DNA of 64,000 nucleotides from Diphasiastrum complanatum (lineage: Eukaryota > Streptophyta > Lycopodiopsida > Lycopodiales > Lycopodiaceae): the NCBI GenBank assembly GCA_029204225.1, contig CM055113.1, positions 29,536,805 through 29,600,804 of the forward strand, read 5' to 3'. The position numbers and the translations under genes were made by a program. Positions 46,424 through 57,739 of this stretch are shown piece after piece (the first letter of the stretch is position 1; each line of letters begins with the position of its first letter). The notes below the pieces were generated by a model. It did no database searches. It was not told the DNA's origin and worked only from the letters and a program-made list of their open reading frames with translations.

Positions 46424-47104
46424 TGTTAAAAATTCACAATTCTAGCTTGACTAGTTTTGGTCATATGACTTGTAAATAGTTAGATGGTCATGATGTGGCT
46501 TGTCACACGTGCCAAATAGCATAGGATTCCATTCATAAGGATGTTCTCAAGTAGACCTAAGTGTTATAACCTTTGGAATGAGTCCAAATTATGCTTAGAT
46601 ACAAGGGAGAAAAAATAGGAGCTATTTTTGGTAATTTTTGCATTGTTGAGGGATCTCCAAGATTCCAACCCTAACTTGGTAGGGATGAAAGATCCACCAA
46701 AATTAGCATTAGGGATAGGTTTAGGGCTACTCATACCTGCCCAAAACCGTGATGGATCATGTATATATAGGTGATGATATCTCACCAAAATCAATCAAGC
46801 AATTTCATGTTTTTTCTCTCATAATGGTGCAATTGCTCTCTATGTTCATAATTGTTTGAGTACTTGTGATTACTAATGATTATAGGATTGAATGTAGGTC
46901 TAGTGTACAGTACTCAGACTTTGGGAGGCCGTACTTTCACACGTGTGAAGCCTTCTTCAAGGATTTGGGCCATTTAGTGAGGTTCAAGCATAGATTTTTG
47001 ATGGATTTTGATGGTTCACTTGTGCTAATCTTATGAAATCATAATATATTGTTTCCCTCATCATTTCAAGTGTTTTAGGATCCTTATTTGCTGTAATTTT
47101 TACA
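46424..47104 (+). repeat. 5' LTR of family-2 copia
   Basis: TGTTAAAAATTC to TTTTTACA. A TATA-like GTATATATAGG at about 46760 and a TCACACGTGTGAA palindrome at about 46940 lie within. Confidence 0.95.
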
Positions 47105-47117
47105 TCGTATCAGAGCC
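47105..47117 (+). other. Primer binding site, altered at one base
   Basis: TCGTATCAGAGCC, with C in place of the usual second base G of TGGTATCAGAGC. Confidence 0.85.
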
Positions 47118-47915
47118 TAAAGGCTGAAATGAGCTAAATCCTTGGTTTTCATTCAATTCGATCACAATTTTTGATCTAAATCTTGTGTAGATTGGATCTT
47201 AGCATCTAGTATTGATTCTAGAACTCAAAGTGAGTCAAATACATTGGAGATTGGTGTTGTGTGACTTCATTTTCAGGTGTTTAGGTGTCTAAAACCAGAG
47301 GCAAAGTTGAATTCAATTCACATTACCAAGATAGCAAGTTTTGCTTGCTCCAAGCATTGATTTCTAAGCGAGTGTTGGAGGTAATTTCATAGAGGAGGCT
47401 TTCTAGCATTCAAGGAGAGGGAAGATCAGAGTTTTGGGGACTCTTCAAGGCTGTTCTAAGGTGTAGTAGGCACCTCCTAAAGTGATTTAGGTTCAGTCCA
47501 ACCATTGCTTGACTTATGCACCAAATTAGATCAATTTTTCATCAATTTTGATCATTTTTTGCTTGTGATTGGATAGTAGATTGTGTTGCATCCTCATTAA
47601 GTTCCATTTAGATCTTTTACAAGTGATTTTGGAAGTATATTAGGTTGCTAAAATTCACTCTTGATCAAATCATTTGGAAGCTTTAATGTTCTTTATAGAA
47701 AGAGGGGCAATTCTACTAGTATTGTCTACTTCAATCAAGCAAGTGCATTGTTTCTAGTATTCTATGATTTGATTTTGTTAGAGATCATTCTTAGATCTTT
47801 ATAGGAAGTCTATTACTGATATTTTCAGGTCCCTAAGAAGTGGGATAAGGTAGACCTTCAATCAAATCAATAGAAGTAACCTTCATTTGTGTCAAGTCCT
47901 TGATTAGGAGACTAG

Positions 47916-48872
47916 ATGGCATCTATAAATGCATATCTTTTGGATACTAATGAAAGGCTCAACAAAACTAACTATTCCATATGGAAAGTTAGAATGGAAT
48001 CCATCATGATCATGCAAGATCTGATGGAAATTGTAAATGGTAAGGAGGGTGAACCTATTCATCCTCAAGAAAAAGCCAAATACATCAAGAGGTGCAATGT
48101 TGCACTACATTGCATAAAAATGAATGTTGCAAATGAACTCTTAAGAGAGGTAGGAGATTGCACTTCAGCTCAAGATGCTTGGGAGACTTTGCAAAAGTTC
48201 TATGAATCCAAGAACCAAACTAGAATGTTAGCTTTGAAGAATCAAATCTATAGAAGCTATCAAAAGAAAGGAGAGAGTGCACATACGTTTTTCCTAACAG
48301 TAAAGGAATTGAACAAAGAGCTAGCCTTTATAGGTGACCCTATCAAGGATGAAGAGCTTGTTCAACTCATATTGAATGGACTAAGCTTTGAGTTTGACAA
48401 TTTGGTTCAGGGATATGCAATTATGGGTAAGCTACCCATACTTGAAGAACTTCAAGGCACACTCATGGCCGAGGAATCAAGAAGGAGCCAAATGCAAGAG
48501 AGGATGGATAGGCTTTCCATCAAAGGTGGAGATGACCAAGCTCTCTTCACCAAAGGCAAAGGCAAGTCCAAAGGCAAAGGATCAACATTCAAGAAGTCTA
48601 CAAAGCTTGAGGATCAAGAAGGACCCTCAAAGGCATCTCCATCAACCACCAAAGTCAATAAGGACAAATCAAAGGTGAAGTGCTACTATTGTAGCAAGAT
48701 GGGGCATTATGCCTCGGAATGCTTCAAGAGGAAGCAAGATCAAAGCCAAGCCAACATGAGCAAAGAGGAGGAGGAGGAGGAGAGTTCACATGAGGACTCT
48801 CTCATGATGTCCATTTCTTCAACAAGCTTCAAAGGAGAAGATCCTTGGTGGATTGACTCGGGTGCTAGTTGA
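47916..48872 (+). CDS. gag: Gag plus protease start, family-2 copia
   Basis: ATG at 47916 gives MASINAYLLDTNERLNKTNY. The frame is open for 318 codons. It contains the copia gag domain (residues about 10-195; WKVRMES, ALHCIKMNVANELL, LVQLILNGL), a Lys/Gly-rich RNA-binding stretch, CCHC knuckle CYYCSKMGHYASEC (about 251-264) and protease motif WWIDSGAS at the C-terminus. Compared with the family-1 copy, about 27 codons directly after DSGAS are missing and the total loss is not a multiple of three, so translation stops here instead of entering pol. Start context and length fit related copies. Confidence 0.94.
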   Translation: MASINAYLLDTNERLNKTNYSIWKVRMESIMIMQDLMEIVNGKEGEPIHPQEKAKYIKRCNVALHCIKMNVANELLREVGDCTSAQDAWETLQKFYESKNQTRMLALKNQIYRSYQKKGESAHTFFLTVKELNKELAFIGDPIKDEELVQLILNGLSFEFDNLVQGYAIMGKLPILEELQGTLMAEESRRSQMQERMDRLSIKGGDDQALFTKGKGKSKGKGSTFKKSTKLEDQEGPSKASPSTTKVNKDKSKVKCYYCSKMGHYASECFKRKQDQSQANMSKEEEEEESSHEDSLMMSISSTSFKGEDPWWIDSGAS

Positions 48873-51804
48873 TGAAGCTTGTAAGATTGAAGGAGTTGGT
48901 AGAATTCCCCTTTGCTTAGGATCTTCCAAAAAGATCAACATAGAAGGTGTTTTGTACATTCCTACAATAACAAAGAATCTACTAAGTGTTGGCCAAATGG
49001 TAGACAATGGTTTCAATGTTGACTTTGCTTCAAATGAATGTTTCATCAAGAAGAAGGGTAAGATAGTGGCTAAGGGCACTAGACTTGGCAAACTTTATAA
49101 GTTGAATGCATTTGTGGATACTAATGTTGTCATGTTGGCCGAGAAAAGCAAGATATCTACCTTTACTTTATGGCACAAAAGACTTGGACATGTCAACTCG
49201 GGTTCCATGGAGGCTATGATCAAGAAGGAGTATGCTTTAGGCCTACCAAGGTCTATTGGGAAGGAAGACAAGGTTTGTGAAGCTTGTGCCTTATCCAAGG
49301 CACATAAGAAGGTGTTTCCTAACTCCATCACAAAGTCATCTCATCCTCTTGAACTCATACACTCAGATGTGCACATTGCTAGCACCAAATCTAATGGAGG
49401 TTCATCCATGTTTTTAACCTTCATTGATGACTACTCAAGATATTGTTGGGTGTTCTTACTTTCCTTCAAGTCTCAAGTATTTGATACTTTTGTGAAGTTC
49501 AAGTTGTTTGTGGAAAAGCATCATAATCATAGCATCAAGATTCTTAGAAGTGACAATGGTGGAGAATTCATCTCCAATGAGTTCAAGGCCTTTTGTGAGG
49601 AGGAAGGGATCAAGAAAGAGACTTCTTGTCCTTACAACCCTCAACAAAATGGAGTTGCTGAAAGAAGGAATAGAACATTATGTGATTGTTCTAAGGCTTT
49701 AAGATTAGATGCTTGTTTGTCCAGATCCTTTTGGGGTGAGTCTCTTGTATGTGCAAACTACTTGATGAATAGGGTGTCTTGCAAAGCAATTGAAGGCAAA
49801 ACTCCTTATGAGATGTTGTATGGAAAGAAACCCAATCTTAATCACTTGAAAGTTTTTGGGTGTATATGTTATGTGCATGTGCCATTGGAAACAAGAACCA
49901 AGGAGGATCCATCTTCCACAAGAGGGATCATGCTTGGATATGCAAGCTCAAGCAAGGGCTACAAAGTCTATCTCCCATCCTTGAACAAATTTGTTGTTTC
50001 AAGGGATGTCATCTTTGATGAACATCATATGCATATGCTTGAAGAAGGCTCAAGTGCTCCAACAATCAAGAAGAAGATGGCCGAGGAGCAAGATCTTGGT
50101 TTTGAGGAGGAGCTCATGGAGGAGCAAGCACCAAACCCACCTATCACACCAAGGAGATCTTCAAGGGCAAAAGTGGAGCCATCAAGGCTCACATATCAAG
50201 GCAAAGGACAGCAAGTTGAGGGTATCTCATCCACTTCTTATGCTTTATCTAGTTTTGAAGAACCGTCTAATGTTGAAGATGCATTCAACTCCAAAGAATG
50301 GTATAAAGCTATGTTGGATGAGTATGATGCCTTGATTGAGAATGAAACTTGGTTGCTTGTTGAGAGACCTCAAAGGAATGTAATAGGATGCAAGTGGGTC
50401 TTCAAGCTTAAGTTGAATGCAAATGGGAGTGTTAACAAACATAAAGCAAGATTAGTTGCAAAAGGTTATGCTCAAGAGAGAGGGATAGACTATGAGGAAA
50501 CTTTTGCACCCGTGGCCAAGATGGTCACAATAAGGCTAATCATTGCACTTGCATCACATTTTGGATGGATTCTATGTCAAATGGATGTCTCTAATGCTTT
50601 CTTGAATGGTTTTTTGGAAGAGGATATCTATATGGAGCAGCCACAAGGGTTCATCAAGCATGGAATGGAGAACAAAGTATGTCATCTCCAAAGAAGCATC
50701 TATGGCTTGAAGCAAGCCTCGAGATCTTGGAATTCAAGACTACATTGCTATCTTATTTCACTTTCTTTTGTTCAAAGTGAATATGATCCTACTCTTTACA
50801 TTAAGTTTGATGATGTTGGTATTGTACTTTTACTCATTTATGTAGATGACATCATCATTAGTGGAAATAGTGTTGATGGTATTGAAAAAATCAAGATAGA
50901 TCTATCCTTAGAGTTCAAGATGGTAGATCTAGGGTGTCTTCACTTCATCTTAGGCATCGAAGTACTTAGAGGGTCTGATTTTATCTTTATAAGTCAAGTA
51001 AACTATGCTCAAAGTCTTTTGAAGAAGTTTAAGATGGAAGTATGCAAAAGTGTTGACACACCAATGGAGCAAGATGTAAAAGTGCCAAATGAAGATGATG
51101 AAAGATCCTTCATGGACATCACTTTGTTTAGGCAACTTATAGGTTCCTTAATGTGGATCACTATAACTAGACCAGATCTTAGCTTTAGTGTATGTAGGTT
51201 GAGCCAATCCATGCAAAAGCCATTGAATATCCATTGGAAAAAGGCTAAGAGGATTCTAAGATACATCTCGGGTACATTGGATTTTGGGATTCTATATAGA
51301 GGAGATGTGATTAACCTTCATGCATTTAGTGATTCAGATTTTGCAAGGGACAAGAGGGATAGGAAATCAACAAGTGCCTATTCAACTTTCATAGGAGAAG
51401 GTGTGGTTTCATGGCTTTCAAAAAAGCAAGAAACTACATCTCTATCTTCAACCGAGGCCGAGTACAAAGCTTTGACAACCACTACAAAGGAGGTACTTTG
51501 GATCAAGAGATTATTGGTGGAACTAAAGATCATGGATTCAGAGGAGGCACCAATCATCTACAATGACAATATATCAGCCCAACACCTTGCATCTAACCCA
51601 ATCTTCCATGCAAGATCTAAGCACATTGAGATATGCCATCACTTTGTGAGAGAAATGGTGCAAGCCAAGGAGATTGCTTTGGAGCATGTTCCAAGCAATG
51701 AATGTGTAGCTGATATACTTACTAAACCACTTCAAAAGACACCTTTTATGAAGTTCAGATCATCACTTGGAGTGATTAGTAAAGCAATGATTGAACCAAG
51801 CTAG
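48868..51804 (+). pseudogene. pol: Pol of family-2 copia: integrase, RT, RNase H (frame-shifted from gag)
   Basis: A continuous frame of about 980 codons begins inside the gag end without its own convincing ATG. Order: protease tail (VLYIPTITKNLLSVG); integrase finger WHKRLGHVN...CEACALSKAHKK; integrase core with LIHSDVH, LRSDNGGEF and NPQQNGVAERRN, all three acidic residues present; then ITPRRSSRAKVEPSRL; RT with KARLVAKGYAQERGIDYEET, CQMDVSNAFLNG, YGLKQASRSW and LLLIYVDDIIISG; RNase H with AFSDSDFARDKRDRKS, LSSTEAEYKAL and DNISAQHLASNP. All catalytic residues I can check are intact, so only the upstream deletion separates it from a functional polyprotein. Confidence 0.93.
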
Positions 51805-51806
51805 AT

Positions 51807-51818
51807 AGTGAGGAGGAG
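51807..51818 (+). other. Polypurine tract
   Basis: AGTGAGGAGGAG lies directly before the 3' LTR and primes plus-strand DNA synthesis in this class of element. Confidence 0.9.
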
Positions 51819-52499
51819 TGTTAAAAATTCACAATTCTAGCTTGACTAGTTTTGGTCATATGACTTGTAAATAGTTAGATGGTCATGATGTGGCTTGTCA
51901 CACATGCCAAATAGCATAGGATTCCATTCATAAGGATGTTCTCAAGTAGACCTAAGTGTTAGAACCTTTGGAATGAGTCCAAATTATGCTTAGATACAAG
52001 GGAGAAAAAATAGGAGCTATTTTTGGTAATTTTGCATTGTTGAGGGATCTCCAAGATTCCAACCCTAACTTGGTAGGGATGAAAGATCCACCAAAATTAG
52101 AATTAGGGATAGGTTTAGGGCTACTCATACCTGCCCAAAACCGTGATGGATCATGTATATATAGGTGATGATGTCTCACCAAAATCAATCAAGCAATTTC
52201 ATGTTTTTTCTCTCATAATGGTGCAATTGCTCTCTATGTTCATAATTGTTTGAGTACTTGTGATTACTAATGATTATAGGATTGAATGTAGGTCTGGTGT
52301 ACAGTACTCAGACTGTGGGAGGCCGTACTTTCACACGTGTGAAGCCTTCTTCAAGGATTTGGGCCATTTAGTGAGGTTCAAGCATAGATTTTTGATGGAT
52401 TTTGATGGTTCAACTTGTGCTAATCTTATGAGATCATAATCTATTGTTTCCCTCATCATTTCAAGTGTTTTAGGATCCTTATTTGCTGTAATTTTTACA
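51819..52499 (+). repeat. 3' LTR of family-2 copia
   Basis: 681 bp, same ends as the 5' copy. Followed by the duplication TGGAT at 52500-52504. Confidence 0.95.
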
Positions 52500-52504
52500 T
52501 GGAT

Positions 52505-53008
52505 GTGGTAGTAAATGGTGGTGGTAGTGGTGGAAGAGAAGTTGTGGTAGTAGGTAAGGAAACTGGAACTGTGGAAGTTGGCTGAGTGGACAAAATCACG
52601 TTTATTGAACCCGAACTTGAAGCTCCGACATCCAATGAACTGTCTGCTCCGGCTACGGCTTGTCTACGTTGTTGGGCCTGTTGGAGTAAGGCCTCCTGCT
52701 ACGCTAGAACCTCCTTTGGGACTTGAGGTTTGGAGTTGGACATATCCGGAGGCAAATATCTTTTGAATGACATAAGGTCCTTGGCCAGAAAATTTCAGTT
52801 TTCCTTTGAATGCTTTGGCTTGGTATAACATGACTTTATCTCCCACCTGGAACCCTCTAAGTTTTAAGGATCGATCATACCATGCCTTTTGTCGACGTTT
52901 GTGGACTTGTTGAGCATGGATGCTGATGTGATGTGTTTCACACAGTTGTTCCAGATGAAATAATCTATTTGCTAGGATCTGTCGATTATCCAGCTCAAGA
53001 TTATAGGC
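52505..53008 (-). pseudogene. Gypsy integrase C-terminal domain and low-complexity tail
   Basis: Reading leftward: LANRLFHLEQLCETHH, then VHKRRQKAWYDRSLKLRGFQVGDKVMLY and KFSGQGPYVIQKIFASGYVQL, the typical integrase C-terminal (GPY) domain. It then continues as EALLQQAQQRRQAVAG and a Ser/Thr/Pro-rich tail up to the copia insertion. A stop lies after PKEVLA. Confidence 0.8.
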
Positions 53009-53010
53009 TA

Positions 53011-53930
53011 CTCAAAGAGATGGAACATGAGAAGCCTGTATGACATCTACAAGAAAGACAGTCACAGGTCTGAAGATATCCATACTCGATATTGAGTTCT
53101 GCAAAGCCTGTCAAAAAGGCAAACAACATCGGAATCCATTCACACATGAGGGAAGAAGAGCCAAATAAGTTCTTGAGCTCGTCCACTCAGATGTCTATGG
53201 ACCAATGAAAGTGGATTCGCTCTCAAGATCGAGGTATTTCCTGACGCTCATTGATGATTACAACCGGATGACAACGATCTACTACTTTAAGAAAAAATCT
53301 GAAGTGTTTGACTCTTTCAAGAAGTTTGTGGCATTTGAAGAGAGACACACCTCAAAGAAGATTCAGATAATTAGATTTGATAATGGAGGTGAATACAAGA
53401 GCACAATTTTTTTTAAATTCTGCCAAGAACAGGGGATAGAGCATCAATTCACTCCTGCATACACCCCCGAATATAATGGTGTCGCAGAACGAAGAAACAG
53501 GATGCTAGTCGAAGGAGCCAGATGCATGATGGCACAGGCTCGATTGACAAGTCAATTTTGGGCTGAGGCAATAGTTGCAGTAGTACGCCTGTAGAACAGA
53601 TCAACAACTACAGCCTTGGAAAACAAGACACTGTACGAAATGTGGACAAGTAATCTGTCATACGTGCATGTATTTGGATGTGCAGCATACAAGCACATTC
53701 CAAAAGGAAAAAAAACAAACTCGATAAAAAATCAGAACAAACAATCATGGTCGGATACTCGAACGGATCACAAGTGTACAGGCTCTACAATCCAACCATG
53801 AAGAAGGTCGTTTTGAGTAGAGATGTGAAGTTCGATGAGTCCACATTCCCTGGACTGAAGGATGAAAAAGGCCATGAGATCTTCACACTGATGCCAATTC
53901 AAGAGGGAGATCGAGAAAGTCTAGCTGATT
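53011..53930 (+). pseudogene. Family-5 integrase within the permuted fragment
   Basis: It starts at MRSLYDIYKKD..TGLKIS and holds the finger end CKACQKGKQHRNPF, HSDVYGPMK, YFLTLIDDYNRMTTIYYF, IRFDNGGEYKS and YTPEYNGVAERRNRM (the catalytic Glu kept), SYVHVFGCAAYKHIPKG and KVVLSRDVKFDES. One stop follows the AVVRL segment and two frame changes are present. It ends at IQEGDRESLAD, where the LTR is joined. Confidence 0.85.
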
Positions 53931-54342
53931 AGCGTTAACTACTCTTGTAATTCTCTGTTTAGCTATCTTGTAAACTCCACACAGTGGAGATATAAACACA
54001 ATTTTGGATCAACACAAAAATTAGAGCTAAAAAGAAGAAAAAGAGTAGAATAGAAACACACAAAGAGACGAAAATAGTTGTGCATAAAAGTCCGCCAACG
54101 AGTAGAACACAACGATAGAGCTGAGTGTCAGGCCGCCAACGAACGAGACATTGACCATCTCGCTCCAGACTCAAAAATCGATAATACAGTTGCTCTCTCT
54201 TTCCCATCTCTTTGATTTTTGTTGTCTTGATTGCTAGAATGATTTATGTTCTGTGATCTATGGTCACATGCCTAGGATCTTGAAAGCTTCCGCAAAAGAA
54301 AACTAATAAAAAAAAAATATGTTTGTGAAACCATTTGCAACA
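53926..54342 (+). repeat. Family-5 LTR, 5' part missing
   Basis: It begins in the middle of the family-5 LTR (ATTAGCGTTAACTACTCTTG) and ends TTTGCAACA before the primer site. Confidence 0.8.
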
Positions 54343-54468
54343 TGGTATCAAAGCACTGAGGTTATCACTGCATGATATCTGAACAATGATTCTCTAGGCA
54401 ACACAATATGGCTACAACAATCCACACGAGAATAGAAATCAGTCTTGATGGCGGAAACTACGATATAG

Positions 54469-56645
54469 CGAGATTGAGTGTGTGTAGCAGCGGGACTAAT
54501 GGGTCCAACATAATCAATTTCCCATTTCTGAGTGACAAGATGTAAAGGCATATCCTTGAAGAGAGTTGTCCACCAAAATTTGGCCAAGAGGATTTTTAAA
54601 GTAGTGATTTCGGAAGAAAAATGACCTGCTCCAACACCTTCATGAGTGAGGGAGATGATAGAGGGTATTTCACCTTCAGTAAGACAACATCGGATAATTC
54701 CATCTAACCCTTGTTTGTAAAGTTGGCCTACAATTAACGTATAAGATTTGGTTTTGAGGATCAACACATGTTGTTTGGGTTTAGATAAGGATGGATTCCT
54801 TTTTCCTAAAGTTAAATATTCTATGATTTCCTTGGCCCAAATGGGTGTAGAGTCAACCTAAAATAAGATGGCATCGGGTAAATCATCGTTGACGCCTTGA
54901 TCTGGGGTAGGTAGGTTAGGAATTCGAGATAGATGGTCTGCTAAAAAATGTTGAACTCCCTTTTGAACCACGATCCTAAACTCAAATTCTCACAGTAAGA
55001 GGATCCATCGAGTGATACGACCAGTGGTGCAAGTCTTGTTGATGAGATATAGGAGTGCTTGATGATTAGTGAAGAAGGCAAAAAATTTTCCTAGAAGATA
55101 ATGGCGAAACTTCTAAACCGCATATACCATTTCCAAAGCTTCCCGTTCGGCAGTGGTATAATTGACTTCAGCAGGTATCAATTGTCTACTGAAAAATCGG
55201 ATTGGATAATCCTTTTTGAATTCTCCCGGTTGGATGAGCACTACTCCAATGGCATACTTGGATGCATCGGTATGCACATGGAACTCTTTGGAGTAATCAG
55301 GAGCCCGGAGGATAGGTGCATTGGTAAGGGCTTCTTTGAGTTGATTGAATGCGATGCATTGTTCATCAGTCCAATTGGGGACAACAACTACTTTGTAGAT
55401 TAATCATGCTTTATTAGCGAAGTTAAAAATAAAGCACCGATAGTAGTTGGCGTGGCCAAGGAAAGAATACACTTGGCGGATGGTACGTGGTTCCGGTAGA
55501 TTTTGAATGATGAGGATCTTTTCTGGGTCAATTGTGATGCCATCTTTTGAAATGATATGGCCTAACACAATACCATGTGTTACCCAGATCTGGCATTTTT
55601 CAAGGTTCATGGAGATGTCGAATCGTTGACATTGGATAAAAAAGATAGATGTCGTGATTCTTCTGAATGTGCACCTAAATCATCCAAGTAAACTTCTAGG
55701 GTGTCGCCCATCTGTTGAGAAAAGACAGTTTGCATAGCACGTTGGAAGGTGCAAGAGGCATTACAGAGACCAAAGGGCATGACTTTCCAACAGAATGTTC
55801 TCCATTCTATGGCAAAAGCAATTTTATGTTGATTTTCATCAGCAATTTGGATCATATTATATCCGCTAAAGCCATCTAAGAAGGAGTAGGCCTCATCTCC
55901 TGCTCGATTATCTAGGATGGATTCTCCGAAAGGTAATGGAAAATGATCACGTTTTCTAATGGCATTAAGTTTTTGAAATCGACACAGATCCGGAGTTTTC
56001 CATTTTTCTTAGGAACGATGACAATTGGGGAGACCCACTCAATATGTTCGATTTCAAAGATGAATCTTTCATCTAACAAGAGTTGGAGTTCTTCTTTGAT
56101 TTTGGCCTTGTATATTGGATTGCATAAGTAGGGACAACTAGCAGTTGGCCTCGCACCTAGTTAAGGGTAATATAATGCACAGCTACTTGGGGGGAGACTC
56201 ATTTCATGTCTTTATAGGACCAAGCAAAGACATGTCTATATCTACACAGGAGCTTTTCAAGTCATTTGCGTTGTTCGCGATTGAGATGAGCCCCGATGTG
56301 GACAATGTATTCGTTACTTTCATTTGGCTCACTCAAGGAAAGAATGATGGTTTGGGCAGGGCCTTCATAGGGCGAATTACCATTTGGCTCACGTTGAGCT
56401 TGGGGTAATTGGATTGTGACATCCTCGATCGTATAGTCGTTAAACTATTCAAGCACATTATGTGTTGGAGATTTGAGGGGGGCCTTGTCTTTCAACTGTC
56501 TGCATGGTGATTTTGGAGGTTCGGAGTTTGGTGTAGGAACATATGCAATCTCAGAAACTTCCCTAGCAGTGGTAAGGTCATCAGGCGGCTGAATCTAAAG
56601 AGGTTTCTTCATCTTTTCCTTCATGGTATTGTCAGAAATGGTGAA
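54469..56645 (-). pseudogene. Ty3/gypsy RT, RNase H and integrase
   Basis: Reading leftward from 56645: RT with WKTPDLCRFQKLNAIRKRDHFPLP, SFLDGFSGYNMIQIA, FCWKVMPFGLCNASCTFQRAM and the active site TLEVYLDDLG (about 55720), GHIISKDGITIDPEK, PRTIRQVYSFLGHANYYR. RNase H (about 55400-54950) is degraded. Integrase has LTHEGVGAGHFSSEIT, a WWTTLFKDM segment and KWEIDYVGPISPA, where it is broken by the permuted copia. Stops and frame changes are frequent. The RT YLDD motif survives. Confidence 0.86.
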
Positions 56646-56668
56646 CTCCTGCAACTTTGCCGCAAAGC

Positions 56669-57398
56669 AAAAGTCAACGAGCCTTGACTCGAAGGTCAAA
56701 CGATTCGCGAAAGTCAGCGTTCTTCCGGGACAAACGAAGAACGAACGATTTGTGAATCATTCGTGAATTGTAAACATACCTCTAGGACCGCAAGAACCGC
56801 AAAGGGACGCAAAATGAAAAGACATGAAAGAAACGAAAGGAAACGAAAGAAATGAAGGGGAATCCTTCGTGCTGCAGCTGACAGCTCAACAGGCTTGGAG
56901 TCCTAGACTTCACGCCCAGCTGAAATGGGTAGCAACTGATTAGTTGATTAGTGTTAACTACTCTTGTAATTCTCTATTTAGCTATCTTGTAAACTCCACA
57001 CAGTGGAGATAAAAACTATATGTATGGATCATAACGAAGACTGTAACATAGAGAATGTGCGTGAGTAGAGCAGAAAAGAAAAACATCAGAAACGAAAGAG
57101 CTGTGCATAAAAGTCTGCCAAGGAGTAGAACACAGCGAAAGAGCAGAGCGTCAGGCCGCCAACAAGCGTGACACTGATGATCTCGCTCTTAAAATCAAAC
57201 TGATAATTGATTGTTCTATTTTTGTGCATCTCCTTGTCTTCCGCTATCTTGATTGCTAGAATGAAATCTATTCTGTTGTTAGAATGGAATCCGTTCTATG
57301 ATGTGTAGTCGCATGTCTAGGTTCCTGTGAAGCTTCCGCACAAAAGAAAATTTCAAAGAAACAAAATTGTTCGCGACAACGAAATGAAACCAGTTTCG
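56669..57398 (+). repeat. Family-5 LTR, long form
   Basis: It runs from AAAGTCAACGAGCC to CAGTTTCGCG and shares the family-5 blocks, with extra sequence (GAACGAACGATTTG region) near its start. The primer site after it has lost its first bases (TATCAGAGCACACAGG). Confidence 0.72.
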
Positions 57399-57461
57399 CG
57401 TATCAGAGCACACAGGTTGTCAAAACTGATATCTAAGCAGTGATTCTCTAGACAACACAAT

Positions 57462-57739
57462 ATGGCTACAACAATCCAAACAAGATTAGCAATCAGTCTG
57501 GATGGTGCAAATTACAGTGATTCAAGATCAAAACACTTCTGAAGGGCAAAGGCATCTGGTCGGTGACCGAACTCTCAGAGGTGCAGCCTCTAGAAGGAGA
57601 CCCGAGGAGAGCTAAATGGATCAGAAAAGATGAGCGTGCAATGGCGATCATCGTTTCATCCATCAATGAAGATCTACTCATGCAGATTGAAGACTGTGAA
57701 AGCAGCCATGCAGCGTGGGAAAGATTAAAACAAAAGTAT
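57462..57739 (+). pseudogene. Family-5 gag N-terminus, broken at an inversion
   Basis: ATG at 57462 gives MATTIQTRLAISLDGAN. After a small deletion it continues TELSEVQPLEGDPRRAKWIRKDERAMAII and IEDCESSHAAWERLKQKY. At about 57739 the plus-strand gag stops and minus-strand RNase H sequence begins. Confidence 0.82.

Larger units (their letters stand above)
46424..52499 (+). mobile_element. Complete family-2 Ty1/copia element
   Basis: Two 681 bp LTRs (46424-47104, 51819-52499), a primer site with one mismatch, a leader, gag, pol and a polypurine tract, bounded by the duplication TGGAT. By eye the LTRs differ at about eight substitutions and two single-base indels, so insertion is recent. It sits inside a minus-strand gypsy element whose low-complexity coding text continues on both sides. 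The one serious defect is a deletion in protease that shifts pol out of the gag frame. Confidence 0.96.
53011..54468 (+). mobile_element. Permuted family-5 copia fragment (integrase - LTR - primer site - gag start)
   Basis: Copia integrase text (53011-53930) runs into a family-5 LTR lacking its first part (53926-54342). A primer site TGGTATCAAAGC (54343) and the start of gag at ATG 54408 follow. Internal sequence thus lies on both sides of one LTR, the reverse of a normal element. Gypsy pol flanks both sides, and part of the gypsy integrase is missing between them. Confidence 0.8.
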
